Below, in pieces: positions 1-11,861 of a DNA stretch of 64,000 bases. Position 1 is the stretch's first letter. The number at the start of each line of letters is the position of its first letter. The notes beneath the pieces were generated by a model that did not search any database, was not told the origin of the DNA, and was given only the letters and a program-made list of their open reading frames with translations. Origin of the DNA: Bufo bufo (lineage: Eukaryota > Chordata > Amphibia > Anura > Bufonidae); contig NC_053393.1 in assembly GCF_905171765.1 (NCBI RefSeq), positions 193,281,921 through 193,345,920 of the forward strand. The letters run 5' to 3'. Both the position numbers and the translations under genes were made by a program.

Positions 1-457
1 CATTCTGGCAAAAGCTATGGTAAATCCGGCAAAGCCCAACCCCCTCCCGCTAAGCCACACCACTTTTATTGGTACTTCGAAAAAGTGCAAAGAAGCTTAA
101 GCAGTCCCAAATTATGGTGCATATATCGCATGTTCATAATTTGCAACTATTTTTACACCCCAATAGTGACCTAAAACCATCAGTAACTGTCCCCAATGTA
201 CCTCATGTACAGTTTATAAATTATGCTAAGGAGCAATAGATCAATGCACAGCATGTGGATGTGCAATCCATAATTTTTCTTTTATGTCAGAATAATGCAT
301 TGCTACTTTTTCTTTTTTCAAGGTGTCTGCTTTCCTCCCATTCGACCCAGGTGTTTGAGTAACAGGAGGCTTTTTCCACACGTCCGTGTCTGATCAGTGA
401 TTTCCATCAGTGATTGTGAGCCAAGACCAGGAGTAGAGCCTCCACAGAGATAAGGTA
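1..457. other. Non-coding DNA with a short dispersed repeat
   Basis: No credible gene is visible. The stretch at about 195-295 contains phrases that recur nearby: the motif around 'acagtttataaattatgct' returns near 1165, and the 'gcatgtggat(g/a)tgcaatccat' motif returns near 5035. This suggests fragments of one old dispersed repeat rather than unique sequence. Confidence 0.5.
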
Positions 458-460
458 TAA

Positions 461-737
461 GGCTACATGCACACGTCCGTATGTGTTTTGCGGTCCGCAA
501 ATTGCAGATCCGCCCAAGAAAAAAAAGGATGACATCCGCATGCCATCCGTTTTTTTTTTGCGGATCCATTGTAACAATGCCTAAAACGGACAAGAATAAG
601 ACATGTTCTATTCTTTTTGCGGAGCTACGGAACGGACATACTGATGCGGACAGCATACGATGTGCTGTCCACATGCTATCCGCAAAAAAAAAAACGGAAC
701 GGACACGGAAACAAACAACGTTCGTGTGCATGTAGCC
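461..737. mobile_element. Palindromic MITE, Harbinger-like (TAA target duplication)
   Basis: A 277-bp element with terminal inverted repeats GGCTACATGCACACG and its complement, flanked on both sides by TAA (458-460 and 738-740). The two halves pair along most of their length, so both strands carry spurious mirror-image open frames. The 3-bp TWA duplication is the hallmark of the PIF/Harbinger superfamily; this assignment is inferred, because no transposase is present. Confidence 0.75.
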
Positions 738-740
738 TAA

Positions 741-1331
741 TGGAAAAATTTGTACCTGCTGACCCGCACCTGGTTTTGACTTAAAAATCACTGCTTGAAA
801 TCACTGATAAACACTGACTGTGTGAATAAAGCCTAAGGATTTATTCCGAAATTGGTCTCAGTTAGTTTCTGAAACTTCATGGAAAGGTGAGTTTTTGAGA
901 TCTGTTTATATAGGGTGGTACTGCATGGTGCCCATCCGTCATTGCTATGGCGCTGTGCCTTTGGGTTGGTGTGGCCCATTGCCATGGGAGGCTTAGCCTG
1001 ACAGCAGGTTTGTTTGTTGGGCTGCTGGGTTGCGCTGCCTACAGGAGTGGTGTTTCTGTGTCAGTGGTCGCCATTTGGCGCTGCACCAATTTAAAGAAGG
1101 GAGCCACTCAAAAGAGGTCACCTTGCATGATAAAGTATAGAAAAGTATACAACGTACCTGATGTACAGTTTATAAATTATGCTGAGCAGTGGTGGGCCCC
1201 ACAGCAAATTTTTAAATGGACACCCCCTTCCTTTTCCCCAGCAACCTGTTTGCAACCCCTTCCTCCTTATGCAACCCCCACTCCTGTGGCTAGTCAAGAT
1301 TTCTCTCTCAGACCAGGCCAGGCAGCCACTC
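741..1331. other. Non-coding DNA between MITEs
   Basis: No gene is supported. A 149-residue plus-strand frame starting at 947 has no recognisable domain and runs into the adjacent MITE, so it is taken as chance. The segment 1150-1180 repeats a phrase also seen near 205-235. Confidence 0.5.
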
Positions 1332-1875
1332 TTAGGCCTCATGCACACGACCGTGATTTTTTGCGGTCCGCAAAACGGGGTTCCGTTTTTCCGTGATCCG
1401 TGACCGTTTTTTCGTCCGTGGGTCTTCCTTGATTTTTGGAGGATCCACGGACATGAAAAAAAAGTCGTTTTGGTGTCCGCCTGGCCGTGCAGAGCCAAAC
1501 GGATCCGTCCTGAATTACAATGCAAGTCAATGGGGACGGATCCGTTTAAGTTGACACAATATGGTGCAATTTCAAACGGATCCGTCCCCCATTGACTTTC
1601 AGTGTAAAGTCAGGAGTTAATATACCATCGGATCAGAGTTTTCTCCAATCCGATGGTATATTTTAACTTGAAGCGTCCCCATCACCATGGGAACGCCTCT
1701 ATGTTAGAATATACCGTCGGATTTGAGTTACATCGTGAAACTCAAATCCGACAGTATATTCTAACAAAGAGGCGTTCCCATGGTGATGGGGACGCTTCAG
1801 GTTAGAATATACTAAAAGAACTGTGTACATGACTGCTGCCTGGCAGGTGCTGCCAGGCAGCAGGGGGCAGCCCCC

Positions 1876-2135
1876 CCCTGTAGTTAACACATTGGTGGCC
1901 AGTGTGGCCCCCCCCCCCCCCTTCCCTCCCCTGTAGTTAACTCATTGGTGGCCAGTGCGGCCGCCCCCCCCCCCTCCCCTGTAGTTAACTCATTGGTGGC
2001 CAGTGGGCCCCCCCCTGCCCTGTAGTTAACTCATTGGTGGCCAGTGGGCCCCCCCTCCCTGTAGTTAACTCATTGGTGGCCAGTGGGCCCCCCCTCCCTC
2101 CCCTGTAGTTAACTCGTTGGTGGCCAGTGGGCCTT
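1876..2135. repeat. C-rich minisatellite inside the nested palindrome
   Basis: About six tandem copies of a 38-52 bp unit built on 'tgtagttaactcattggtgg' followed by 'ccagtg' and a C-run of variable length. Length differences between copies lie mainly in the C-run. One copy of the unit is also present, inverted, in the right arm near 2465-2495, which is probably the ancestral single copy before expansion. Confidence 0.8.
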
Positions 2136-2277
2136 CTCCCCTCCCTCCCCCTCCTAATTAAAATCTCCCCCCTATCATTGGTGGCAGCGGAGAGTACCGA
2201 TCGGAGTCCCAGTTTAATCGCTGGGGCTCCGATCAGTAACCATGGCAACCAGGACGCTACTGCAGTCCCGGTTGCCA

Positions 2278-2463
2278 TGGTTACTTAGCAATTTGTAGAA
2301 CCATTATACTTACCTGCGAGCTGCGATGTTTGCGTCCGACCGGGAGCTCCTCCTACTGGTAAGTAACATGACCTGTCACTTACCAGTAGGAGGAGCTCCC
2401 GGCCGGACGCAAACCTCGCAGCTCGCAGGTAAGTATAATGGTTCTACAAATTGCTAAGTAACC
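2278..2463. repeat. Central inverted repeat of the nested element
   Basis: The arm beginning 'ggttacttagcaatttg' at 2278 is the near-exact complement of the arm ending at 2463; they are separated by a loop near 2361-2376 ('taagtaacatgacctg'). The arms contain the GC-rich palindromic phrase 'gggagctcc'. The structure could extrude as a hairpin of roughly 90 bp per arm. Confidence 0.8.
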
Positions 2464-2966
2464 ACACTGGCCACCAATGTGTTAACTACAGGGGGGGGGG
2501 GCTGCCCCCTGCTGCCTGGCAGCACCTGCCAGGCAGCAGGGGGCAGTCATGTACACAGTTCTTTTAGTATATTCTAACCTGAAGCGTCCCCATCACCATG
2601 GGAACGCCTCTGTGTTAGAATATACTGTCGGTTCTGAGTTTTCACGAAGTGAAAACTCAGCTATGAAAAAGCTTTTATGCAGACGGATCTTCGGATCCGT
2701 CTGTATAAAAACTAACCTACGGCCACGGATCACGGACACGGATGCCAATCTTGTGTGCATCCGTGCTCTTTCACGGACCCATTGACTTGAATGGGTCCGT
2801 GAACCGTTGTCCGGACAGGATACACGGATCACGGTCTCGGCTGCAAAACGGTGCATTTTCCGATTTTTCCACAGACCCATTGAAAGTCAATGGGTCCGCG
2901 AAAAAAAAAACGAAAAACGGCACAACGGCCACGGATGCACACAACGGTCGTGTGCATGAGGCCTTA

Positions 2967-5900
2967 TTCTGATTATGTTGGCTGATGCTGCTTGCAGCTC
3001 TTCAACAGTGATGCTGCGGATAGTGTTTGTGATGTTTCCCTTGCATTCATCCAGGGTATATGGATTGTTAGCCTTGTCGGGTATTTATTTCATATAAGAT
3101 ATGAAATCATAAAAATTATGATTTCATATTTTTATGAAATATGAAAAATTTAAAATTTAATTGGCGGACATATAAACGCCAGTTCTTTTATTGATGAGAT
3201 CTAAAGTTAATTTGTGCAGATAATGAAACAGGGTGCAATTAATTATATAAAATTACAAATAAATACATGCAGTAAAAATGGCATACAAATGAATACAAGG
3301 ATAATATCAAAATTGACCACAAGATGATGCTCCGCCGTTTACGCCGGGCTCACTTAATTTAGTACACCAAGTACAATATAATGTTATTCAAATTATTATC
3401 AAATTATTACCGATTATTAAAATATTATAATGTAACAATAACAACAAAACAATAGAAATGAATCTGTGGAAAATCCCTTATGCTCAATCAAAGAATATGG
3501 CAGTAAGAGACATCTTATAAATACGCCCGTTGGCCTAACTACGGATAATAAAATCCGATCAGAGATTCCACTCTGATAGCAATATTATAAGAATTCTAAT
3601 GATGTGCACGTTCATTAAAATTTCCCATAAAATTATTGTTTTAACACTATTGACCCACTAATAATGGGGTCTCAACTATATGCCAATTGGAGCGATTTAT
3701 AATTACTGCAAATGAAATAGATTATACATTACCCCTGGCTTTGGGATAAAGAGCTTTTAGAATGGACCCAGCTTTCCAAGGTTCAGATATGTCCCGTCCT
3801 ATGGTATGTTCCTGACGTGTGAAGTGATGCTGATGAATGAATCTTTGTAAAGAGTTCCGTTGTGAAGTCCTTGTGAAGTTTTTCTTTTTGTGAGGTTTGT
3901 GAAGTGTCTGTGAAGAAGTTTTTGCTCTCCCAAAAACTGGATCAGATATCCCCATCCTTATCTATGCCCATCCCCCCTTGGAATAGGGATTACCAATTAG
4001 ATAAGGTGGGTGTGACGTATGTTAAACATGGGGATGATGTCACTTAACTGATATTCCTCAGAAACTTCTGCCCATCTACCACTTGATGGCACTGTTGTAT
4101 CATATACAATTTTAAAGAATTAACATATTATATTGGTTTATTATACCACTTAACCTCTGATCTTTTTCACCTTAAATCAATTAGGAGGGACTTTTTCTGA
4201 CACTTTGCTCAGACTGACTGGCGGTATCAGAACTTTTCCTAATCCCTGAATTTATGGGGCAGATAGGAGTAATGATGGTTTTTCTGGTTTGTGTACCTTA
4301 ACTGTCTTCAGCTATTGAGTAATGATGTTTGAAATAACATCAGCTCCTCTAAAATAAACCCTATTTAAGAAATTTCCACTTAAACACATTTTATATCCCC
4401 TAGAATATACCCTCTCAGTGAGATACAGACATATAAAGATACATTAATAATATTTGGTTATAATACATCAATATCACATAGTATATACAGTATGAATCAT
4501 TAATAAGTTCAAACGCTAAATAAATGCACACAGGAATATATATCTATATGCGAATATATGAATAGATATCTGTTCCACACCAGATGTGTTTTATGGACGT
4601 CTCTTATCAGATCATGGTTTAGCCATGAAACACCCATTGTTCCTCAGACAGACAAGTTTAGAGAAACCTGTGTAGATAAATCCATGTCTCTAAACAATAA
4701 TAAAAGTATAGTCTTCTCTATATATTCACTTTTAACACATTGAACTTGCTATGAACCCATCTTGGTTTTTTTCAGGTTCATGCTGATCACATGCTGTTAA
4801 AGGCAATGATCATCCATATTGAATATAGTATCATCAGATACATTATACACTTATGAAAATGCACAACAGCCTACCCTTTCTGTTTTAAATTTCCCCACCC
4901 TGTATAATACTGTTGAGGATAAAATCTTTTAGTCCTCCTCCTGGGTGGGCCCTTTCTGAGTTTAGGCTTCATAGTAGCCTCCTCCCCTGCATCCACTATA
5001 GCTACGCCCCTGATGCTGAGAAGCAGTACATGGCATGTGGATATGCAATCCATACTTTTTTTCTTTATGTCAGAACAACTTTCAAACTCTTTAAACAAAC
5101 ACCATCAACACTTTCAGCATGATTGATCTAGAATTAAACTAGCATGGACTTAACAATGCTTAGTCTGTTATCTCTGAGGGAAATTAATAAATTATCCGTC
5201 AGAAAAGAAGAAATGAGACAGAGATTGCTGGAGATAATGTGATATTGCATTAAGATATGCTCATTACTATCAGTATCTGGTAATAAGCCATGTTCTTTAA
5301 TGATGTGGGAATATCGACCTCGTCACCTTTGCTGCTAATCAGGATTAAGTCTCTAAATAGATAATCAAAATGGTAAACTCAGTGATAAGGGAATGAATGC
5401 AGCGTTCATATATTTAAAGATGTAAATCAGACCCTTATATGCAGAGCAATTTACTGATAGTTATTTTCATATCCTGTCTCAACTAGATGAAGTAAACGTA
5501 ACCATAAACATTAGATATTTGTCGGCAGATTCAAGAGGTTTTAGTGAGATCTTTTGTTAATCTAAGGTGATCTGAACATAGACATTAAATTGTATAGAGT
5601 TGCCACCAAAACAAGTTATATCAGCAAGCAAGCCTATGGCTACCTTTGAGTAAAAATCCACAACTAAAGCTTTATTTTTAAACTATATTGGTCCATCATT
5701 CTGTGTTGTATTATTTATTAATGTATCAGAACGGATGGAGCTCTGTTTTTCTGACACAGAGCTCCAAATCCCCTTTATAGTCACATATTTATGCAGTCAC
5801 CACCAGAGGGACTTTAGAAGCTTACTGCCTACTGTAATACAATACATTGAACTCACAGAATGCAGTAAGCTCTCATGCCCCCTCTCATGGTGACTTCATG

Positions 5901-6060
5901 CAACTGACATTATTTTTTAAAAGCCAAGTGCTATCAATATATATTAAGAGATTAATCAGCACCAAATTGGGAACCTAAAAATTACAGGTCAAAGGGCATA
6001 CACCAAAATCATTCGGGCCCCAATGAGATCTTTACTAAATGCATGTATATGAATATACAG
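2967..6060. other. 3.1 kb AT-rich DNA without a recognised gene
   Basis: The longest open frames are under 80 residues and show no domain. An AT-rich imperfect palindrome lies at about 3086-3160 (arms around 'atatgaaatcataaaaat'). At about 5025-5075 a phrase resembling 245-295 recurs. Some stretches, for example 3460-4100, read like decayed LTR or retroelement DNA, but no termini or target duplication were found, so none is annotated. Confidence 0.5.
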
Positions 6061-6062
6061 TA

Positions 6063-7086
6063 TTAGGGATGAGCAAATTTCTTGAAATTCGTTTCAGGTC
6101 CAATTCACCAAATTGGTGCAAAAATTCAATTCTGTCCAAATTGAATCTACCTGAATCCAGCAGTGATAAAAACTTCCATCATGTACAGTAGCAAGATGAA
6201 CTGGCTGCTGTGAATTCTGCTACTTGTAGCAGAGACAGTGGGAGAGTGGTAAATAATATGTTGGTGAAGGCATGGAACTGTGCTACATTTAGAGAACAAT
6301 GAGACCCATTTTACGGACAGCTGGCCAGTGCCATAGAGAAGAATAATATTTGGGTAAAGGCGCAAAACTGCACCAGACATGGAAAGTGATGAGACAAGGT
6401 TTATAGACAGCTGGCCAGAGTGAGTAATGCCTGCTTGGTGAATCAAATTTTGGTGAAGGCATGAAATTGTGCCACATTTGGAGGACAACATCTCTTATGG
6501 ACAGATGGCCAGAAGTAGTATGTCAGCTAAATTAAATTGTGATGAAGACACTGAACTGCACTACAAATAAAACTAAGTGGTACAGCAGCAACTGCACTGC
6601 TAGCAACTTGGCCAAGTGGGAGTTCAACTTGCACACACAGTAATTGGTGGTCGCAAATAGTTTTCTTATGACCACACATTAAATTATGGATGTATGATGC
6701 TGGAGAGGAGGACAAAGAAAGGATGAGTCTGAGCAGTAGAAGTAGCTGATGATGATGACGACAAGGACACTGTACTATAATGCTTGGGGATGCGGACAGG
6801 ATGCCACAGAGAAGAACGGGAAAAGGAGAACAGTCGTGTTCTGAAAGCTGGGCAGTCCTAGTTTCCCACAAGATCTGGTGATGCCGTCTTACATGCCGCA
6901 ATAAAGCCCTGATGCCTATTTTTGTGTGTGGATCCCCACTGCTTATTTTAATCCTATTGATCTTGTGCACAGCAGTGGCTTTATGTGCCAGCCTTGTGGA
7001 GAAAAAATGTCATATGGGAGGGAGACACACAGAACCAATGGTAGCTGAGCATGGACAAGGTTTGGCACGTTTTGAGCCTGGGCCCA
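6063..7086. mobile_element. Possible decayed hAT-type element, left part
   Basis: The sequence at 6063 begins 'tagggatgagcaaatttc', which resembles hAT ends described from frogs (TAG-GATGAGC-type termini). It is followed by a tandem repeat and by DNA of no clear coding capacity. No matching right terminus was located and no transposase domain is readable, so this is a weak call. The element would be interrupted by the solo LTR that begins at 7087. Confidence 0.3.
6160..6620. repeat. Diverged ~90-95 bp tandem repeat
   Basis: Three to four diverged copies of a unit that contains 'gacagctggccag' and an 'aaggc(a/g)..aactg(t/c)' phrase, with the 'ggccag' marks near 6324, 6414 and 6508. The copies differ by substitutions and small indels, which indicates an old array. 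Confidence 0.6.
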
Positions 7087-7884
7087 TGTCACAAACCAGC
7101 GGGTGTGAACCCACTGTGCCACGTGTCCTACCTCCTATAAGGGCATTGTCTAAGTGAACCCCTCAAACTTCACAGTACCCCTGATGGTGAGGATAGACTT
7201 TCCTGAGGGGAACACCAGGTTTCTACCTCTTGAGAAGGATAGGCACTTGTGGCAGCTGATCCAGGCAGACCAGGAGGTACCTGAGCAAGGTACCAGAGGT
7301 ACAGGCGTCATCAGCAGGCTGAGTCGTAACCAGGAACAGCATTGCAGGACCAAAGGATGAGGCAGAGGTGAAGTCAAACAGGCAATAGGTCAGGGCAGGC
7401 GGCACAGGTACAGGTCAGGCAATCCGGGTCGGCAACAGGAGAGTCAAGGCAAGCAGCCAGGGATCAAACAGGTAGCAGAGTTCAGGAATACAAGTACGAG
7501 TCAGGAACACAAGCTGATATCAGGAACCTTAGCAGGACACAGGGACCTTGACACTGAGGCATCTGGGATGGGGGCTGAGCCACTTATATATGTGCAGGAG
7601 GGCTAGGATTGGTCAGCAAGGTCACATGACCTAACCTATAAAGCACAGGAAGTGATAAGCGCCGGCCCTTAAGGAAGTGCTGCAGGGAACAAGCAGCAAG
7701 CATGCCGTGGCCAGGGCTGAGTGGAAACTGTGGAGCGGATCCGAGAACAACAGTACCTACACAGACAGAGCCCGGGAATGCAGCTGTAAATGGGAAGCAC
7801 TGGCAGCAGATCACCGCTAAACACGGCACCCGGGACCGCGGTGGTAAGCAGGGGAACAGCGGTGCAGGGGCAGCCGCTGTTACA
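7087..7884 (-). mobile_element. Solo LTR of a Gypsy-type retrotransposon (TSD GCCCA)
   Basis: A 798-bp unit with TG...CA ends (TGTCACAAACC at the left, GCTGTTACA at the right), flanked by the perfect 5-bp direct repeat GCCCA at 7082-7086 and 7885-7889. On the minus strand a TATA-like box (CATATATAAG, around 7590) lies in the middle, as expected of an LTR promoter, which sets the orientation. There is no internal region, so this is a solo LTR left after recombination between two LTRs. Assignment to Gypsy is an inference from length, the 5-bp duplication and general composition; another LTR class is possible. Confidence 0.8.
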
Positions 7885-7889
7885 GCCCA

Positions 7890-9287
7890 CAGTATGAGTG
7901 GTATCATCAGTTCCCAAGCTGACCACAATAGAAACAGATCTGGCCTTGGCAGTTTTTTGGGAAGTTATAGCCATATATTGGCTCTTTATTGCCATTGTGG
8001 CCACAGCTCTACTGCTCCAATATAACCTTCTACTCAGCACCCCAATCCACCTACAAGGTCATATCCAACACACAATCATTATCACCACTTTTATCAGATT
8101 GTGTCATCATGGGCTCCTTGGCCACCATCTCAATTACCTCCTCAGTATTTTCCCCCAGTGCCACTGTCACCATTGCTACCTCTGCCCAAGCACTGATGTT
8201 GACACTTGTCACACAAGTCATCAACAGAAAGACTCCCTTGATTGTCTTCCATAGCACATGGGGTATTGTTGCTTTTTTTTAAGAAAAAAGAAAGCACCCC
8301 AGTAGCAGGAGCCAGTCAAAATAGAGATGATGCAAGTGAAAGACTTCTCTGGGGTAGCAAAGAGGAGGAGCAGGAGGAATGCGGTGACCCCTGGCTCTAA
8401 GGAATGGTGTCAGACTTATAGGTGGCATTGATATCATCCTGCTGTGACTGAGAGGAGAAGTGAGCCATCCACTCCACAATCTCATACTCTGTCCTTAATA
8501 GTAATTTGCCGCTTACCGGAAGCAAGGGAGAACTGTGTACTATTACTACTTATTCAGGTGGTATGGTGCTGATGTGCTGCTACTGCTCTTCGTACTACTA
8601 CACCCACCCACTTTCTGATTCATGGAAGACAAGGCAAGAGACTTTAATTTGGTGGTGCTGGCTGCTGGAAGTGCTGGCAATACATCTATAAAACACTTAT
8701 GTAGAAGCTTGATTTTTTTATATTTTTAAGTCTGGCTGTTCATGTAAAGAAAAAAGAGGGTTTTAATAGACAGAGTGTGTTTTACAATGAAGGAAATGAG
8801 CTACAAGTGGAAGCTGGTCATGTCATTTACTGCAATCACCAAAATCCTGCACCAAACTAATTTTTTTTCTACCTACTGATTTGATCTAATTAACTAAATA
8901 TGTCCCTATACTCTCCCTACAACACCCTAAGCTTGCTTACTTGTGTCTGTAATTGCTTTTGCCAGACACACTCAACACACATTCTCTCCCCTTCTGAGCT
9001 AGCCCAAAGATTCAAGGATATGCTAAAATCCTGCCCCCCTATTGGCTCGCAGGCTGTCTATTAGCCTTCTTATTTAGCACAGACCCACAAAACACCTCAA
9101 CTCAAATTACTGTTAGCACATAGGATGCCTCCAGAGCCCTGTATCAGAGCCCAAAATTCACTGCCATCTATTTATTGCTTCTACATCTATATATCATACA
9201 TGTACAAACTACTAATCCCTCTGAATACACACATAATGCATTTAGATGTATACATAGGAGCAGTATACATACTGTAAGTATACAGAG
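7890..9287. other. Unassigned DNA right of the solo LTR
   Basis: This probably continues the element interrupted at 7087. Short open frames on both strands (for example 8051-8257 minus and 7898-8254 plus) are mutually overlapping shadows and show no domain. From 8700 to 9287 the DNA is AT-rich and featureless. No gene is supported. Confidence 0.45.
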
Positions 9288-9290
9288 TTA

Positions 9291-9602
9291 GGGTCCATTC
9301 ACACGTCCGCAATTCTGTTCCGCATTTTTCGGAACGGAATTGTGGACCCATTCATTTCTATGGGGCCACACGATGTGCAGCCCGGATCCGGAAATGCGGA
9401 CCCGCACTTCCAGGTCCGCAATTCCGATTCACAAAAAAATTGAAACACGTCCTATTCTTGTCCGCAATTGCGGACAAGATTAGGCATTTTCTATTAAGTG
9501 CCGGCGATGTGCGGTTCGCAAAATGCAGAACGCATATTGCCTGTGTCCGTGTTTTCCGGATCCATGGATCCGCAAGACACACAGGGACGTGTGAATGGAC
9601 CC
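9291..9602. mobile_element. Palindromic MITE, Harbinger-like (TTA duplication)
   Basis: A 312-bp element with ends GGGTCCATTCACACGTCC and its complement, flanked by TTA at 9288-9290 and 9603-9605. It belongs to the same subfamily as the element at 31008-31242, which has the same first 18 bases. The interior is rich in 'ggatccg'-like palindromes. Confidence 0.75.
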
Positions 9603-9721
9603 TTAGAAGCAGTACAAGCTGCAGCATATAGACATAAGTAAATACTAGCATATTTTCATCAATCAGTCTCCAACTGCAAGACAGGGCAGACAGGGCAGAC
9701 AATGGCACTTTCACCACCAGT

Positions 9722-10046
9722 GATGGCCAGTTCGCAGTGTTCGCCAAAGAACACATGCGGGCTGCCATCTTGACTCACAAGTCCGGCGATGCACAGGTAA
9801 GCCCTTACCTGTGCTGGGAGCCGGTCTGAAACAAATGCGGTCACCGGGAGCAGGCAGTTCCGAGAACAGCCCGATGAAGGCCCCAGGCGGCTGTTCTCGG
9901 AACTGCCTGCTCCCGGTGACCGCATTTGATTTCAGACCGGCTCGCGGCGCAGGCACAGGTAAGGGCTTACCTGTGCATCGCCAGACTTGTGAGTCAAGAC
10001 GGCAGCCCGCATGTGTTCGTTGGCGAACACTGCAAACTGGCCATCA
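9722..10046. repeat. 325-bp inverted repeat with GC-rich core
   Basis: The arm starting 'gatggccagttcgcagtg' at 9722 pairs with the arm ending at 10046; the inner part pairs through 'gcaggcagttccgagaacag' around 9852 and its complement near 9912. It is probably another MITE, but the outer ends and target duplication are not clear. Open frames on both strands here are mirror shadows. Confidence 0.7.
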
Positions 10047-10210
10047 CTGTTCACCATACATACAGTACAGTATCTATATTTCTCATTGGCAGACAGAGGA
10101 CTGTACAAAAGAGCGGCACAGATCCAGACTGAAATTGAGCTGTGACTATGTGTACTGTGTGTATTGGAGAAGTGGACTGCACTGGAGAGAGCTCTGAGCT
10201 GACAAATAGC

Positions 10211-10297
10211 TTGTCTTATTGGTTGCAAACTGGCAATATGGTGGCACTCAGTGAGTACCAGTGTGCTACCATATTGGCAGTTTGCAACCAACAAGGC
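10211..10297. repeat. Small inverted repeat
   Basis: Two ~30-bp arms around 'ggttgcaaactggcaatatg' and its complement are separated by about 25 bp. This could be a remnant of a short foldback element. Confidence 0.7.
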
Positions 10298-10846
10298 ATG
10301 CTCTTAAGGTGAGTGGGAGCTGCCACTTCCTGGCCTTGATGGAGGATCAGGAACTGAGCTCTGGCTCATTTGGCATTTATCAGGCCACAGTATGCCCCAA
10401 CCTTTTACAACCCCCTCATACCCACTCTGCTTCTGCCTACTCCTGCCAGACGCCTCCCTACAGCACCAGAATAGCATTGGCTGCTCTGCAAATACGCCGC
10501 TCCCTGGACACCATCGCCGCACCTTCTGGTGAGAGATCCAGTTACATTGCCACCCACCACAGTGTAAGTGCAGCCTAGCGCAGCACGGGGAAGATTGCCA
10601 CGCTTTCATTGGCCACTGAGGGACTCCTTCTCCACTTCTGGTCTCCAATAGCTCGCCCGCTGTCCAGATGCAACATAGTGATCCCTGCGCTGTGCTGGCA
10701 CTGTTAAAAGCAGCACAGGGATCAATTTTAAAAAATCGGACTGCTTCTAGGGGAAATCCAGACTTGTGGTAACCCTCCTGTGGGTGCACCCTGCATATAT
10801 TAGAGGTGAGAAAATGGAATATATATATTCTTTGGTGAACTCAGGA
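10298..10846. other. Non-coding spacer
   Basis: A 161-residue minus-strand frame covers much of this stretch but has no recognisable domain and overlaps plus-strand frames of similar length. It is not supported as a gene. Confidence 0.4.
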
Positions 10847-10849
10847 TAA

Positions 10850-11187
10850 GGCCTCATGCACACGGCCGTTGTGCGGCCGTTCCGTGCATTGGGGACCGCA
10901 ATTGTACGGGCAAAATCCGTGCAGCGGGCCGGACCCATTCAACTTGAATGGGTCCGTGGTATGTCCGCACCACAAAAAAATATAACATGTGATATTTTTT
11001 TGTGGTGCGGAACCACGGAAAGAAAGACCACGGAAGCACTCCGTAGTGCTTCTGGTGTTCTGTTCCGTGACTCCGTTCCGTATCTCCGGAATAGCGGACC
11101 CATTCAAGTGAATGGGTCCGCATCCGTGATGCGGGGTGCACCCGGCCGTTGGCCGTGGATTGCCGACCCGCCGTTTGCCCGACGGCC
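10850..11187. mobile_element. Palindromic MITE, Harbinger-like (TAA duplication)
   Basis: A 338-bp element starting GGCCTCATGCACACGGCC, flanked by TAA at 10847-10849 and 11188-11190. The right terminus is degenerate beyond the first bases. The interior pairs over 'cccattcaacttgaatggg'-type palindromes. Its right TAA is shared with the next element. Confidence 0.65.
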
Positions 11188-11190
11188 TAA

Positions 11191-11496
11191 GGCTACATGC
11201 ACAAGAAAGTTGTTTGTTTCCGTGTCCGTTCCGTTTTTTGTGCAGATAGGATGTGGACCCATTCATTTCAATGGGTCCGCAAAAAATGCGGACAGCACAC
11301 CGTGTGCTGTCCGCATCAGTATGTCCGTTCCGTAGCCCCGCAAAAAAAATAGTGCAGGTCCTATTTTTCTCTAGTTTGCGGACAAGTATAGGCATTATTA
11401 CAATGGATCCGCAAAAAAAACTGATCCGCAAAAAAAAAACGGATGCCATCCGCAATTTGTGGACCGCAAAACACATACGGTCGTTTGCATGTAGCC
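11191..11496. mobile_element. Palindromic MITE abutting the previous one
   Basis: A 306-bp element starting GGCTACATGCACA and ending in the complementary GTAGCC. It shares the TAA at 11188-11190 with its neighbour and has TTA on its right (11497-11499). The mismatch of the two flanks may reflect decay or the loss of one flank when the second element inserted. Confidence 0.65.
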
Positions 11497-11499
11497 TTA

Positions 11500-11861
11500 C
11501 TATAGAGATGAGAAACTAGCAAAAAATCCAATTATATTCAGATCCGATTTACATAACTACTAGTATTAGAGTAAGAACACATGCGGCATCTGTGTACCCA
11601 TCAGCCACTGCATGTGGATGCTACAATACAACGTGTGTCACAGTCCTGCATCCAGGTGATGATGGGATGGTACATGCACCAGAAATGTACTTTTTTAAGG
11701 GAGCTAGCTTAGACTTCTGGTGTAATGTGCCCAGGTTTTCTGGTGCACATTTAGTTAAATGAATCAGCCTGCGGAAGTCCTGCCCGTGATCCACCTCCCC
11801 CAAACGAGCCCTGCCCATTTTTCGTAAAAAAGTGGTGAGAGTGGCACAAAAACCAAATATC
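11500..11861. other. Spacer, nothing recognised
   Basis: Moderately AT-rich DNA with only short frames on the minus strand that have no domain content. It ends at the target duplication of the adjacent LINE. Confidence 0.5.

Larger units (their letters stand above)
1335..2963. mobile_element. Large nested palindromic MITE, Harbinger-like (TTA duplication)
   Basis: This 1.63-kb element has ends GGCCTCATGCACACG and the complement, flanked by TTA at 1332-1334 and 2964-2966. Inside is a second, longer inverted repeat: the left arm from 1769 (starting 'gaggcgttcccatggtg') pairs with the right arm ending at 2610. At the centre is a third pair of arms, about 2278-2370 and 2375-2463. A C-rich minisatellite sits on one side of the centre only, so the palindrome is asymmetric. 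No transposase is present. The nesting suggests that one foldback element inserted into, or was captured by, another. Confidence 0.75.

Noticed and set aside
3460..4100. LTR-like stretch near the left end
   Set aside because: No TG...CA ends with target duplication and no internal region could be identified.
10304..10789. 161-residue minus-strand frame
   Set aside because: No domain or homologous motif recognised and overlapping plus-strand frames of similar quality.
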